Part shown: positions 1-8,937 of the stretch, in pieces | Numbering within the stretch: position 1 is the stretch's first letter | How the letters are laid out: every line of letters starts with the position of its first letter | Origin: Parapedobacter tibetensis | GTDB lineage: Bacteria; Bacteroidota; Bacteroidia; Sphingobacteriales; Sphingobacteriaceae | Direction of reading: 5' to 3' | Length of the DNA stretch: 64,000 nt | Assembly (NCBI RefSeq): GCF_024704835.1 | Contig: NZ_JAMXBE010000002.1 | Coordinates: 248,001-312,000 of the forward strand | Notes under the pieces: generated by a model | The model's input: only the letters and a program-made list of their open reading frames with translations | Databases searched by the model: none | What the model was told of the DNA's origin: nothing | Program-made: the position numbers and the translations under genes

Positions 1-422
1 TCTAAATCCTTGGGGTTGCCTTTCAACCAGTCAAAATCAAACAGCTCAAACCAATTGGAGGAGGCTAAGGCAGCTTGTTGTCCTGTTTTATAGAGCCTCT
101 CCCCGATTTTCAGCGTAAATTCCTGATTGCCCAGTAAAAAGGTGGCGTCCTCCACTTCGGGCATTTCTGTTTGGGGGGCTTTGTACATCGCATAGGAAGC
201 TCCCTTACTATACTCGGTTTTTTGCAGGTGCAGTTCACTGACCAGCCGGAATGTCCGATCCGCTTTGGGATGGAAACGATCAAAGCTATGGTGGAAGGCG
301 ATATAGGTATACAAGAAAAGACACGTTGCCAGCCCAAGGCCTAATCCCAAAATATGCAGTAGGGTATATAGCTTGTTTTTGATGATGTTACGCCAGGCGA
401 TTTTGATGATGTTTGTTATCAC
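1..422 (-). CDS. ABC transporter permease, MacB/FtsX type (N-terminal part, runs off the window)
   Basis: The minus-strand frame is open from a GTG at 422 to the window edge, about 140 residues. It begins with a basic, aromatic N-terminus (NIIKIAWRNIIKNK) followed by one hydrophobic helix (LGLGLGLATCLFLYTYIAF) and then a periplasmic domain, the usual start of the MacB-type permeases found downstream. The frame has no ATG near the start, and an in-frame stop lies just upstream of 435, so GTG fits best. It is the last visible member of a permease array transcribed leftwards, 118 nt after the stop of the previous permease. The family moves substrates or mechanical force across the envelope with an ABC ATPase; the substrate here is unknown. 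Confidence 0.8.
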   Translation of the reverse strand, partial: MITNIIKIAWRNIIKNKLYTLLHILGLGLGLATCLFLYTYIAFHHSFDRFHPKADRTFRLVSELHLQKTEYSKGASYAMYKAPQTEMPEVEDATFLLGNQEFTLKIGERLYKTGQQAALASSNWFELFDFDWLKGNPKDL

Positions 423-424
423 GG

Positions 425-540
425 CTTTCAGATATCAGCTTTTGGCCATCAGCTTCAAGCGCAGTTTGCAAAGATTGTATACAGTTTCTGGCGTCTGAAA
501 GTCAGCTGATTGTTGATAGCCAACTGCTGATAGCTTATAA
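425..540. repeat. Intergenic GCTATCAGC-type repeat block
   Basis: The spacer between two permease genes is built from variants of the words atcagctt, gtcagctgat and ctgatagct. The same vocabulary recurs in six other spacers of this window, so it is a dispersed short repeat family and not gene sequence. Confidence 0.55.
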
Positions 541-2907
541 TTACTCATCCCGCAAACTCTTCGTCGGATTCGTCAATGCCGCTTTGATGGCCTGCGAGCT
601 CACGGTAAACAAGGCGATGACCAATGCCCCAAGGCCAGCCAACGCAAACACCCACCAATGCAGGTTGGTGTGATATTGGTAGTTGCTCAGCCAGTCGCTC
701 ATGATCCACCATGCAATGGGAAAGGCAACGGCACAGGATACCAGTACAAGCACCACAAATTCGCGGTTGAGTAGGCCGACCAACGACGACACCGAGGCGC
801 CCAGCACTTTCCGGATGCCCATTTCCTTGGTACGCCGCTCGGCGGTGAATGCCGCTAGGCCAAACAAACCGAGGCAGGAGATGATGATGGAGAGTACGGC
901 AAACACACCTGCAAGTTGCTGAATAAGCATCTCAGACTGGAATTTTTCGTTAAACACGTCATCCAAAAACTGGTATTCAAACGGATAGTCTGGATTATTG
1001 GCTTTGATGACCTGTTCGATTTGGGCTACGGTTTTGGACAGGTCCACGCCAGCTTTTGTCTTGATGTTAAGTACGCCCGACGTCGATTCGAATGGGTAGA
1101 AAAAAACGGGGTCTGCCGGAGTATAAACGTTGTTGTATACGAAATCCTTCACCACGCCGACAACCGTGTAGGGCGCCTCTCCCCAGCGGACTGTCTGCCC
1201 GGCAACATTGCCTTCGGGCTTAATGAGTTTGGCAAAGGCCTCATTGATGACAATGCTGCTGCTGTCGCCCAACATATGGGGCCGAAAGTTACGGCCGTCT
1301 ACCAGTTGCATGCCCATGGTAGGGATGAAGTCTGCATCGGTATGCAGGATGCCCACAAGCGCTTGTTTGTTGGGGTCTTTGCCTTCCCAATTCATGCCCC
1401 ACGTATTCGAGCCGATGTTCAGCACACGCATGTTACTGATTCCTGCGTTTTCCCCTCCACCGGTTGCGATCAGTTGCTGTTTAATTACGTCGATATGTTC
1501 CAGCATTTTTCCGCGTAGCTGGGTGGTGAGTACCTGGCCGCGGTCGAAGCCCATGTCGCGGCCCTTTACATGCTGTATTTGCTGGAAAATGATGATGGTG
1601 CAAACAATAAGGGTGACGGAGGCCGCGTATTGCAGCACCACGAGCCCTCGACGGATGAATCCGGCAGCCCCAGCCTTTTGCCGGGCACCTTTCAGCGTGG
1701 TAATTGGATTGAAGGACGACAAATAGAAGGCCGGATAGCTACCTGAAATAACTCCGCAAACCATCACAATCGCTACAAGGAAGGCGATATGAAGCGGTTT
1801 AAAAATCTCCACGGACAGTTCTTTGCCGACCAAGCCATTAAAGGATCCAATGAATAGGAAGATAAGCCCGATGGCCAGTAAGGCAGATAGTGAAGCAAGG
1901 ATAATCGATTCACCCAAAAACTGACGGATGAGGGATGTTTTGGTAGCACCTACTACCTTACGCATACCCACCTCCTTCGCACGCTTCTCCGAGCGGGCGG
2001 TGGCGAGGTTCATGAAATTGATGCAGGCGATGAGGAGCACCACCCAGGCGATGATGCTGAACAGCCGGACATATGTTATACGGCCTTCCTGTTCGTTGCC
2101 GTCCTTGTCAAAGCTGTTATATAAACGCCACCGCTCCATGGGATAAAGGAAGTTTTTGTAGAATAAATCGTTTCCGACTTTTTGTTCGGCAAAATCATAA
2201 AGCTTTTTGTTGACATCGGCGAGATTGGCCGAAGGCTCCAACTGTACATAGGTCAGGAGGCTGTTGTTGCCCCAACTCTCAAATCCTCCTTCATTCAACC
2301 GTTCGAGTTTCGCAAAGGGGATGATCCAATCAAATTGTAAACTGCTGTTCTTGGGAAAATCTTTTACCACGCCTGTTACGGTATAGCTTTCGTCATTATT
2401 GATACGTACCAGCTTACCCATTGCAAGTTCGTCGCCAAAGAGCCGTTTCGCCGCAGTCTGTGTGATCACCATATCATTGACGTTGTTCATGGCGGACGCC
2501 CGGTTGCCCTCCGTGAATTCAAGCGAGAAGATATCCATGAAATCCGGGTCGGCATAAAACCCGGTTTGATAGAGGTTGTCGTTTCCTATGTTGAACAGCA
2601 AGGGCATTGGCCAGTTTACTCGTGCTGCATATTTGATGCCCGGTAGTTCGGCTTTGATGGCGGGTGCCAATGGCCCCGGGTTGGCTTCAAACACAAACGT
2701 CCCGTTGTCATGGGGCTGCTTGGACTTGGAGATATAGATGTTTTCCTTGTTGGGGAAGTGCTCATTGTAGCTCACTTCGTCTTCCACCCACAGGAAGATC
2801 AGCGAAGCAGCAGTAATGCCTACTGCCAGTCCAAAAATATTCAGGGAACTATACCCTTTGGTCTTCCAGAGGTTGCGGAAGGTGGTTTTGAAATAGTTCT
2901 TTATCAT
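541..2907 (-). CDS. ABC transporter permease, MacB/FtsX type
   Basis: This 788-residue inner-membrane protein has the full family architecture. There is a first helix at about 20-42, a large periplasmic MacB_PCD-type domain to about 280, and a membrane block at about 285-425 with the FtsX signature around RSEKRAKEVGMRKVVGA. A second PCD domain opens with a helix near 430-450, and a second FtsX block runs from about 670 to 788 (RRTKEMGIRKVLGAS). The start MIKNYFKTTFRNLWKTKGYS matches the paralogues. It heads its own unit: upstream lie a sigma-54-like element and paired palindromes, and the next permease follows 118 nt downstream. The substrate is unknown and no ATPase gene is adjacent. Confidence 0.9.
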   Translation of the reverse strand: MIKNYFKTTFRNLWKTKGYSSLNIFGLAVGITAASLIFLWVEDEVSYNEHFPNKENIYISKSKQPHDNGTFVFEANPGPLAPAIKAELPGIKYAARVNWPMPLLFNIGNDNLYQTGFYADPDFMDIFSLEFTEGNRASAMNNVNDMVITQTAAKRLFGDELAMGKLVRINNDESYTVTGVVKDFPKNSSLQFDWIIPFAKLERLNEGGFESWGNNSLLTYVQLEPSANLADVNKKLYDFAEQKVGNDLFYKNFLYPMERWRLYNSFDKDGNEQEGRITYVRLFSIIAWVVLLIACINFMNLATARSEKRAKEVGMRKVVGATKTSLIRQFLGESIILASLSALLAIGLIFLFIGSFNGLVGKELSVEIFKPLHIAFLVAIVMVCGVISGSYPAFYLSSFNPITTLKGARQKAGAAGFIRRGLVVLQYAASVTLIVCTIIIFQQIQHVKGRDMGFDRGQVLTTQLRGKMLEHIDVIKQQLIATGGGENAGISNMRVLNIGSNTWGMNWEGKDPNKQALVGILHTDADFIPTMGMQLVDGRNFRPHMLGDSSSIVINEAFAKLIKPEGNVAGQTVRWGEAPYTVVGVVKDFVYNNVYTPADPVFFYPFESTSGVLNIKTKAGVDLSKTVAQIEQVIKANNPDYPFEYQFLDDVFNEKFQSEMLIQQLAGVFAVLSIIISCLGLFGLAAFTAERRTKEMGIRKVLGASVSSLVGLLNREFVVLVLVSCAVAFPIAWWIMSDWLSNYQYHTNLHWWVFALAGLGALVIALFTVSSQAIKAALTNPTKSLRDE

Positions 2908-2942
2908 GGCTATCGGATTTCAGCTATTGGCATTCAGCTTTG
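2908..2942. repeat. GCTATCAGC-type repeat
   Basis: This is a short run of ggctatcgg, ttcagctattgg and cattcagctt directly upstream of the permease start. It is a member of the dispersed family also seen at 425-540 and 6276-6325. Confidence 0.5.
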
Positions 2943-2990
2943 TTTCTCATATTTGTGTAAAGGGTGATTTTTTCGTTCTGAAAAGTTCCA

Positions 2991-3005
2991 GCGGATATCG
3001 CGCCA
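2991..3005 (-). promoter_or_regulatory. Sigma-54-like -24/-12 element
   Basis: Read on the minus strand the segment is TGGCGCGATATCCGC. It has GG at 3004-3003 and GC at 2992-2991 with exactly ten bases between, the spacing sigma-54 requires, although the -12 box is weak. It lies 84 nt upstream of the permease ATG and 55 nt downstream of the paired palindromes at 3059-3096, the geometry expected for an NtrC-type activator. Functional assignment is inference. Confidence 0.4.
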
Positions 3006-3058
3006 TTTTTTTAAGGTTTTGTGGTTTAGTATGTTATGTGTGTGTTGGTTTGGGAAAG

Positions 3059-3096
3059 TGTTCGATATCGAACACTTTTTTGTACGATATCGGACA
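3059..3096. promoter_or_regulatory. Paired palindromic operator (activator-type site)
   Basis: Two 16-bp near-identical palindromes, TGTTCGATATCGAACA (3059-3074, perfect) and TGTACGATATCGGACA (3081-3096), sit 22 bp apart, so on the same face of the helix. The same arrangement with a 21-bp offset recurs at 10364-10400 upstream of the adaptor gene. This suggests one regulator controls both permease units. Confidence 0.6.
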
Positions 3097-3130
3097 GTTG
3101 GTGGGCTGCGTTTGTTGTCGGAATTGGAAT

Positions 3131-3168
3131 TTGGAATTTCATAATGCTTGTAGAAATTAGTACATTTG
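3131..3168 (+). promoter_or_regulatory. Bacteroidota-type promoter abutting the start codon
   Basis: TACATTTG at 3161-3168 fits the TAnnTTTG -7 consensus, and a TTTG lies near 3130-3133. The -7 box ends only four bases before the ATG at 3173, so transcription would begin at or inside the first codons. The message may be leaderless. Confidence 0.45.
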
Positions 3169-3172
3169 TAGT

Positions 3173-3700
3173 ATGGCAAATCGGGTAAACATTGAGCAAG
3201 GTTTCATTGTCGATCGGCTCACGAACTCCATTTTGAACACAATTTCCGGAGATAGTTTTCCAACCGAGGTATCGCATGTGGGTAAAGATGACTTGACAGC
3301 CATAACAAAACGGAATGGATGGAATTTTGATTGGAAGATTGAGTTTAAGAACATAAAGAAGGAGGTATATAAACTGACCATTGTTAATAACTTTTCCATC
3401 ATTCAGGGGCTGCTGAGTTTGACGATTGAAGGAGACCATGTATTCATGAATTTATTGGAAAGTGCACCATTCAACATTGGTAAGAATAAGTTGTACGAAG
3501 GGGTTGCGGGTAATCTGGTTGCATATGCCTGTAAGGTGTCGTTTCAAAAAGGGTTTGACGGATTTGTAGCGTTTACAGCTAAAACGCAATTAATAAAGCA
3601 CTACGAAGAGACGCTTGGGGCATATCACTTTAAAAGCCAGCGGATGATAATCAATAGTGAACCAGCGAGATTTTTGGTTGAAAAATACTTCAAAACATAA
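3173..3700 (+). CDS. GNAT-like protein of a duplicated two-gene cassette
   Basis: This 175-residue soluble protein is closely similar to the product at 41813-42352. They share LTNSILNTISGDSF near residues 16-29, REVYKLTI/KEVYKLTI, LVESAPFN/LLESAPFN, KLYEGVxGNLxAYACK and a final HYExTLGA. The order of strands, the GN-x-x-AYAC helix and the HYExxLGA end resemble the acetyl-CoA-binding half of GNAT acetyltransferases, but I do not see a clear Q/RxxGxG/A loop, so the function is open. It is followed four bases later by a small basic protein, exactly as in the second copy. It lies on the plus strand between leftward permease genes, which suggests an inserted cassette. A GNAT toxin-antitoxin role is possible but unproven. 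Confidence 0.7.
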   Translation: MANRVNIEQGFIVDRLTNSILNTISGDSFPTEVSHVGKDDLTAITKRNGWNFDWKIEFKNIKKEVYKLTIVNNFSIIQGLLSLTIEGDHVFMNLLESAPFNIGKNKLYEGVAGNLVAYACKVSFQKGFDGFVAFTAKTQLIKHYEETLGAYHFKSQRMIINSEPARFLVEKYFKT

Positions 3701-3704
3701 GATC

Positions 3705-3875
3705 ATGAGTTTGATAAAAGAGCCGAAAGGCGTGGATTTTATTATCCAAAGTAAGCCGCTAACGGATGTTGAGCGGAAGGAAATCAGTGCGTATATTCAG
3801 CAGCAAAAGCTAAAAAAAAAACGTACTGGTACGATGGCCAAAGTTGGAAAGAAAGCAAGCCAGCAACAGGTTTAA
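3705..3875 (+). CDS. Small basic partner protein of the GNAT cassette
   Basis: This 56-residue protein starts MSLIKEPKGVDFII and ends in a lysine-rich tail. The homologue at 42355-42537 starts MGMIREPKGVDLLV, and the two share the EPKGVD motif, an L-T-x-x-x-R-x-x-I-S core and a basic C-terminus. It begins four bases after the upstream GNAT-like gene, so the two are co-transcribed and probably translationally coupled. Size and charge would suit an antitoxin or nucleic-acid-binding partner, but no known domain is recognised. Its end lies 19 nt from the convergent permease stop. Confidence 0.65.
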   Translation: MSLIKEPKGVDFIIQSKPLTDVERKEISAYIQQQKLKKKRTGTMAKVGKKASQQQV

Positions 3876-3893
3876 TGCGTACGCACTATAGTA

Positions 3894-6269
3894 CTACTCC
3901 GTCCGAATCGCCTTGATCGGATTCTCCTGCGCCGCCTTGAGCGACTTGCCACACACCGTGATGGCAGCAATGGCGAAAGCCGCGAGGCCAGCTATGGCGA
4001 ATACCCACCACTCGATCGCTGTGCGGTACACATAATTCTCCAGCCACCTGCTCATCATCCACCAAGCGAGTGGGAAGGCTACCACAAAGGAGATACCTAC
4101 TAATTTCAGAAAATCTTTTGATATCAGGACGATGATATTAGCCACACTAGCACCTAAGGTTTTGCGGATGCCGATTTCCTTTACTTTAGTTTCTGCCGTA
4201 AACGTGACGAGTCCAAACAGACCCAAGCAAGAAATCAGGATGGCAATGCCCGCAAATACATTAAATAGCTTTCCGGCCTGAATATCGCTTTTATAAAGTT
4301 TGTCAAACGACTCGTCCATGAATTGATATTCAAACTCAAATTCACTATTGTATTGCTGCCACTGCTTATTCACGGCCGCGATAGCTTGGGAGGCTTCATT
4401 GCCCGTGGTTTTCACATACATTCCGCCCAAGGGCATGCCGCTATCCGAAAACAATACACATGGGCCAATGGCGATTTTTAGGTTATTGAAGTGGAAATCT
4501 TTTACGACGCCGACAACGGTCCTGGGCTGATCACGGAAGGTGATGGGTTTGCCAACGATGGGTTCTTCCAGTCCCATTTGCTTCACGGCAGTCTCATTGA
4601 GGATGATATAGCTGGAGTCTGCGGGTGTATCCGTAAACCCACGGCCATCAGCTAGCTGCAATCCGATAACTTCTAAGAATTTGTGATCCACCGACATGAA
4701 GTTGACCATAAAGTTGGCCATACTAGCTGGTTTGCCTTCCCATGCTATGTCGCCTGTGCCGCTACCGATATTGCTGATATTGCCGCTGGCCGCTGTGACA
4801 CCTGCAATACCTGGGTGGTTTTCCAGTTCGGCACGTACGGCATCAAACCGGCCTGAAAAATTTCGTTGATTGAAGAAAAAGACGTTTTCCTTGTTGTAGC
4901 CTAACTCCTTCTTGCGGATAAAATCCAGCTGACGGCTGATGATGATGGTAGCAATGATGAGTACCACCGAGCAACTGAACTGTATCACCACCAACGCCTT
5001 ACGGAAGCCGTTGTTTCTGCCGATGCCCGGCAATATCCCTTTCAGGGCTTGGGCGGGCTTAAAGGTGGAAAGCAGCAGCGCGGGATATATACCGGCTAAG
5101 AGCACAACGGCGGCTAAACTACCCGCGAAGAGCATCCATATGCGAATATCGAGCAGGCTAAAGACCATCTCCTTGCCGGAAAGGCCGTTGTAGAGCGGCA
5201 TCGCAGCGTAGGAAAGCCCGATGGCTAATAGCATGGCAATAACGAATATAACAACCGATTCGGTGATGAATTGCCAGAATAGATGGAAGCGGTTGGCGCC
5301 AATGACTTTCCGCACGCCGACTTCTTTGCTACGCCGTGTGGAGCGTGCGGTTACCAGATTGACGTAATTGATACAGGCAATCAGCAGGATGATACCGGCG
5401 ACGAGCGCAAAAATCCGCACCTGTTGCATACCGTTGTCCTCACCCTTGGCATTGTAGAGGTGTACGTTTTCGAGCGGCTGCAGGAAGTAGACCAGGGTCT
5501 TGAAAATTTCCGCCTCATTATTTTTGCGATGCAGGTCGGCAAGCTGCTGGCCCACGTTGCTTGGGTTTACTCTTTCATTCAGTAGAAAGAACGTACGGTA
5601 ACCGAAGTTGCCCCACTCCCCGTTGATGCCATCCCCATTTTCATTGAGCAAATCAAAGGGCAGGAGGAAATCTGCCTCAATGGATGAATTGGTGGGAAAA
5701 TCTTCAAGTATCCCGGTCACGCGGAAGCTCCGTTTACCTTCAGTAGCCCCCTCATCCATGTTGATGAGTACCGTTTGCCCCATAGCATCTTCACTGCCAA
5801 AATATTTCTTGGCCAACGTCTTGGTGAGCACAATGGAGTTGTTGTCGATAAAGGGATTCCGCAAATCACCTTCCAATAATGTAAAATCAAAGATATCGAA
5901 GAACGATGGATCGACATATTGGCCGTTCTCGTCAAACTTACGATCACTATTGGCCATGGTGAGCACGGCATCGCTGTTACTTGATCGACATGCATCGGCT
6001 ATGCCGGGTATTTCTGCTTTCCCGAATAATGCCAGGGGTGGAGGTCCTACCGGCCAGACGTTCTCCGATGTGACATCAAATGTCGTGGAGACCTGATAAA
6101 TCCGGTCGCCTTTGCTGTGCATCCGGTCGAAGCTCAGTTCATCCCACACCCACAACAGGATGAGGATGGCCGCAGAAAGGCTCACTGCCAGCCCTGCGAT
6201 GTTAATGGTGGAGTACGACCGGTTCTTGGTGAGCGTACGGAAGGCGGTTTTGATGTAGTTCTTAATCAT
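3894..6269 (-). CDS. ABC transporter permease, MacB/FtsX type
   Basis: The protein has 791 residues from the ATG at 6269, chosen because MIKNYIKTAFRTLTKNRSYS matches the start of the neighbouring paralogue almost exactly. An upstream start at 6317 would add 16 residues encoded by repeat sequence. Domain order is helix 1, periplasmic MacB_PCD domain, FtsX block near 285-415 (RSTRRSKEVGVRKVIGA), second PCD domain opening at about 425 (RKALVVIQFSCSVVLII), and final FtsX block (TKVKEIGIRKTLGAS). It is a close paralogue of the next gene (6442-8781) and third in the adaptor-permease-permease run. The substrate is unknown. Confidence 0.9.
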   Translation of the reverse strand: MIKNYIKTAFRTLTKNRSYSTINIAGLAVSLSAAILILLWVWDELSFDRMHSKGDRIYQVSTTFDVTSENVWPVGPPPLALFGKAEIPGIADACRSSNSDAVLTMANSDRKFDENGQYVDPSFFDIFDFTLLEGDLRNPFIDNNSIVLTKTLAKKYFGSEDAMGQTVLINMDEGATEGKRSFRVTGILEDFPTNSSIEADFLLPFDLLNENGDGINGEWGNFGYRTFFLLNERVNPSNVGQQLADLHRKNNEAEIFKTLVYFLQPLENVHLYNAKGEDNGMQQVRIFALVAGIILLIACINYVNLVTARSTRRSKEVGVRKVIGANRFHLFWQFITESVVIFVIAMLLAIGLSYAAMPLYNGLSGKEMVFSLLDIRIWMLFAGSLAAVVLLAGIYPALLLSTFKPAQALKGILPGIGRNNGFRKALVVIQFSCSVVLIIATIIISRQLDFIRKKELGYNKENVFFFNQRNFSGRFDAVRAELENHPGIAGVTAASGNISNIGSGTGDIAWEGKPASMANFMVNFMSVDHKFLEVIGLQLADGRGFTDTPADSSYIILNETAVKQMGLEEPIVGKPITFRDQPRTVVGVVKDFHFNNLKIAIGPCVLFSDSGMPLGGMYVKTTGNEASQAIAAVNKQWQQYNSEFEFEYQFMDESFDKLYKSDIQAGKLFNVFAGIAILISCLGLFGLVTFTAETKVKEIGIRKTLGASVANIIVLISKDFLKLVGISFVVAFPLAWWMMSRWLENYVYRTAIEWWVFAIAGLAAFAIAAITVCGKSLKAAQENPIKAIRTE

Positions 6270-6275
6270 GGCTTT

Positions 6276-6325
6276 TTGGCATTTAGCAGTTGGCTTTCGG
6301 CTATCAGCGGTCAGCAATCAGCTTT
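6276..6325. repeat. GCTATCAGC-type repeat
   Basis: The spacer upstream of the permease start contains gcagttggc, ggctatcagcgg and tcagcaatcagc, the same words as at 425-540. A separate hairpin, TCCGCC-AGTT-GGCGGA, lies near 6414-6430 in the same spacer. Confidence 0.5.
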
Positions 6326-6441
6326 ATTTACGTTTATACGTTTGTATTTTGTTTCGTATTCCTTCGTTTAGTTAAGAACCTTAAACTCATCGGTCCGAAC
6401 CTATCCGATATCCGCCAGTTGGCGGACGAAAGCTAACAATC

Positions 6442-8781
6442 CTACTCCGTCCTTATTGCCTTAATCGGGTTTTCCCGTGCCGCCTTCAGTGATTTACCGC
6501 ATACCGTAATGGCCGCGATGGCAAAGGCAGCGAGACCTGCTGCAGCGAATACCCACCACTCAACACCGGTATGGTATACGTAGTTTTCCAACCAGCTGTT
6601 CATCATCCACCAACCCAGCGGGAAAGCCACCACAAACGAGATAGCCACCAGCTTGAGGAAATCTTTTGAGATTAAAAGGATAATGTTGGATATACTGGCC
6701 CCCAAGGTCTTGCGGATACCGATTTCCTTCACCTTGGTTTCAGCGGTGTAGGTGACTAGTCCGAATAGCCCGAGACAGGAAAGCAGGATGGCGATACCGG
6801 CAAAAATATTGAACAGCATTCCTGTACGGATATCTTCACGATACTGCCGGTCAAACGTTTCATCCATGAATGTGTAGTCAAACTCGTAGTCGGCATTGTA
6901 CTGCTTCCACAGTTTTTCTATAGCTTCGACTGCTTGCTTGGCATCCTTGGCGGTGGTACGTACATAGATGTTATCCCACCCCCAAGTGGTGAACAACACA
7001 ACAGGGCCGATAGCATTTTTCATGTCTCGGAAATGAAAATCCTTGACAATGCCTACGATGGTACCCGGTTTTCCCTGGTGGGTAAGCGGTTTGCCAATTG
7101 GGTCTTCGATGCCGATTTGCTTTAAGGCGGTTTCATTGAGGATATAATGGGCACTGTCTGCCGGAGTACCGGTGAAGCCTTTACCCGTCACCAGTTCCAT
7201 GCCCATGACATCGATGAAATCATGATCGACCGACAATTGGTTGATCGTATATTGATTCATACTGGCAGGTTTTCCCTCCCAATCGATGGACGTGGTGAAG
7301 CTTTGTGCATCATCCAACCGGAGTGATGAGGCAGTTACCCCTAAAATGCCGGGTTGATTTTTCAGTTCACTCTTGATGGTTTCGAGATTTCCGAAATTGT
7401 GTCGCTTAAACATCATCGTATTCTCCTTATCATAACCCAGATTCAATTGACGAATATAGGCGAGTTGTTTGCCGATGACGATGGTGGAGACAATGAGCAC
7501 GACGGAGCAGGTAAACTGTACCACGACTAGTGCCTTGCGGAAGCCATTGTTTTTGCCTAAGCCAGGGATGATTCCTTTAAGGGCTAAAGCGGGTTTAAAG
7601 GTGGAAAGTATGAGTGCTGGATACACTCCCGCCATGAGGAGCACCACCAGCATGGAAGCACCAAATAGTATCCATACCTTGCTATCGAGTAAGGAAAACA
7701 GCATCTCCTTGCCTGATAGTTCATTGTATAACGGCATGGTTAGGTAAATAAGGCCAATAGCAATAACCATTGCTATCAAGAATACTACTACGGATTCGCT
7801 GATAAACTGCCAGAAAAGATGCGTCTTGTTGGCGCCCACTACCTTTCGGATACTTACTTCTTTGCTCCGGCGTGTGGAGCGGGCAGTCACTAGGTTGACA
7901 TAGTTTATGCAAGCGATGAGTAGGATTACTAAAGCTACTATCATGAATATTCGCACTTGCTGATGGCGTTGCGAGTCTCCTTTTAAGTGAATGTCAAGAA
8001 ATGGAAACAAGCCGTAACGGAATTCTTTGAGTATATCCGCATATTCCGAATTATTGTCCACATGGATTTTGGTCAATTGCTGGCTCACTGATAATGGGTC
8101 ACTTTCTGGCTTCAACAGTAGATAGGTTTCGTAGTTAAAGTCGCTCCAATTGCTATTGAGGTCGCGTCTCCCATTTTCACCCAGTAGCTCGAAGGGGAAC
8201 AAGATATCGTATTGGAGACTGGAATTGTTGGGCATATCTTCGATGACCGCTGATACCTCATAGCTTTCCGTTTTGCCGATTTGGATGATTTTGCCGACGG
8301 GGTCTGTGTCTCCGAAATATTTTTTTGCAATGCTTTTACTGATGACCACGGAATGCAGGTTTGCAAAGGGGTGTTCACGGTTGCCTGCGATAAAGGGGAA
8401 GTCGAAGATTTGGAAAAATTCAGGGTCTACATGTCGCACAGATTCTTGGAAATGTCTCCCTTGGTATTCTACCAACTTAGTGCTACCGTCGTTGATACGT
8501 GCAGCGGCTTCAATCGCAGGAATTTCGTTTTTTCCGAACACCGCTATGGTAGAGGGTGTATTGTACCATATATCCCCGCCGTTGGGATCCAGCGTGGCTG
8601 TCATGACATATGTGCGATCGCCCTTGTTATGCATACGATCGTAACTTAGCTCATCCCACACCCACAGGAGAATGAGGATGGCCGCCGAAAGGCTCAGGGC
8701 CAATCCGAAGATGTTAATGGCTGAGTACGACCTGTTTTTTGTCAACGTGCGGAAAGCGGTTTTTATGTAGTTCTTTATCAT
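6442..8781 (-). CDS. ABC transporter permease, MacB/FtsX type
   Basis: This 779-residue protein begins MIKNYIKTAFRTLTKNRSYS and has the same two-PCD, two-FtsX-block design as its neighbours, with the FtsX signatures RSTRRSKEVSIRKVVGA and TKVKEIGIRKTLGAS. It is the first permease after the adaptor gene (152 nt apart) and is followed by its close paralogue after 172 nt. The tandem pair probably arose by duplication and may form a heterodimer, which is inference. The cognate ATPase is not in the window. Confidence 0.9.
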   Translation of the reverse strand: MIKNYIKTAFRTLTKNRSYSAINIFGLALSLSAAILILLWVWDELSYDRMHNKGDRTYVMTATLDPNGGDIWYNTPSTIAVFGKNEIPAIEAAARINDGSTKLVEYQGRHFQESVRHVDPEFFQIFDFPFIAGNREHPFANLHSVVISKSIAKKYFGDTDPVGKIIQIGKTESYEVSAVIEDMPNNSSLQYDILFPFELLGENGRRDLNSNWSDFNYETYLLLKPESDPLSVSQQLTKIHVDNNSEYADILKEFRYGLFPFLDIHLKGDSQRHQQVRIFMIVALVILLIACINYVNLVTARSTRRSKEVSIRKVVGANKTHLFWQFISESVVVFLIAMVIAIGLIYLTMPLYNELSGKEMLFSLLDSKVWILFGASMLVVLLMAGVYPALILSTFKPALALKGIIPGLGKNNGFRKALVVVQFTCSVVLIVSTIVIGKQLAYIRQLNLGYDKENTMMFKRHNFGNLETIKSELKNQPGILGVTASSLRLDDAQSFTTSIDWEGKPASMNQYTINQLSVDHDFIDVMGMELVTGKGFTGTPADSAHYILNETALKQIGIEDPIGKPLTHQGKPGTIVGIVKDFHFRDMKNAIGPVVLFTTWGWDNIYVRTTAKDAKQAVEAIEKLWKQYNADYEFDYTFMDETFDRQYREDIRTGMLFNIFAGIAILLSCLGLFGLVTYTAETKVKEIGIRKTLGASISNIILLISKDFLKLVAISFVVAFPLGWWMMNSWLENYVYHTGVEWWVFAAAGLAAFAIAAITVCGKSLKAARENPIKAIRTE

Positions 8782-8785
8782 GGCT

Positions 8786-8937
8786 ATTGAATCTCAGCTA
8801 TCGGCCGTCGGTTTTATTTACGTTTATTCTGTCTGTATTTCATTTTGTATTCCTTAATTTATTAAAACCTAAAACTCCCTTGGGCGAAGGCCTTACGCAA
8901 TCAGGCCGACAGCCGGTTGCTGATAGCCGACCGCTAG
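8786..8937. repeat. Repeat-rich spacer between permease and adaptor genes
   Basis: Two patches of the GCTATCAGC family (about 8786-8812 and 8905-8937) flank a stretch that shares wording with the 6330-6390 spacer (tttacgtttat, gtattcctt, tta-aaacc). The two permease spacers are therefore themselves duplicated. Confidence 0.5.

Noticed and set aside
916-1518. 200-codon plus-strand frame
   Set aside because: It is antisense to the permease at 541-2907, with no motif or promoter.
3026-3439. Minus-strand frames opposite the first GNAT-like gene
   Set aside because: The plus-strand gene has a homologue at 41813 that conserves its protein sequence; the minus frames have none.
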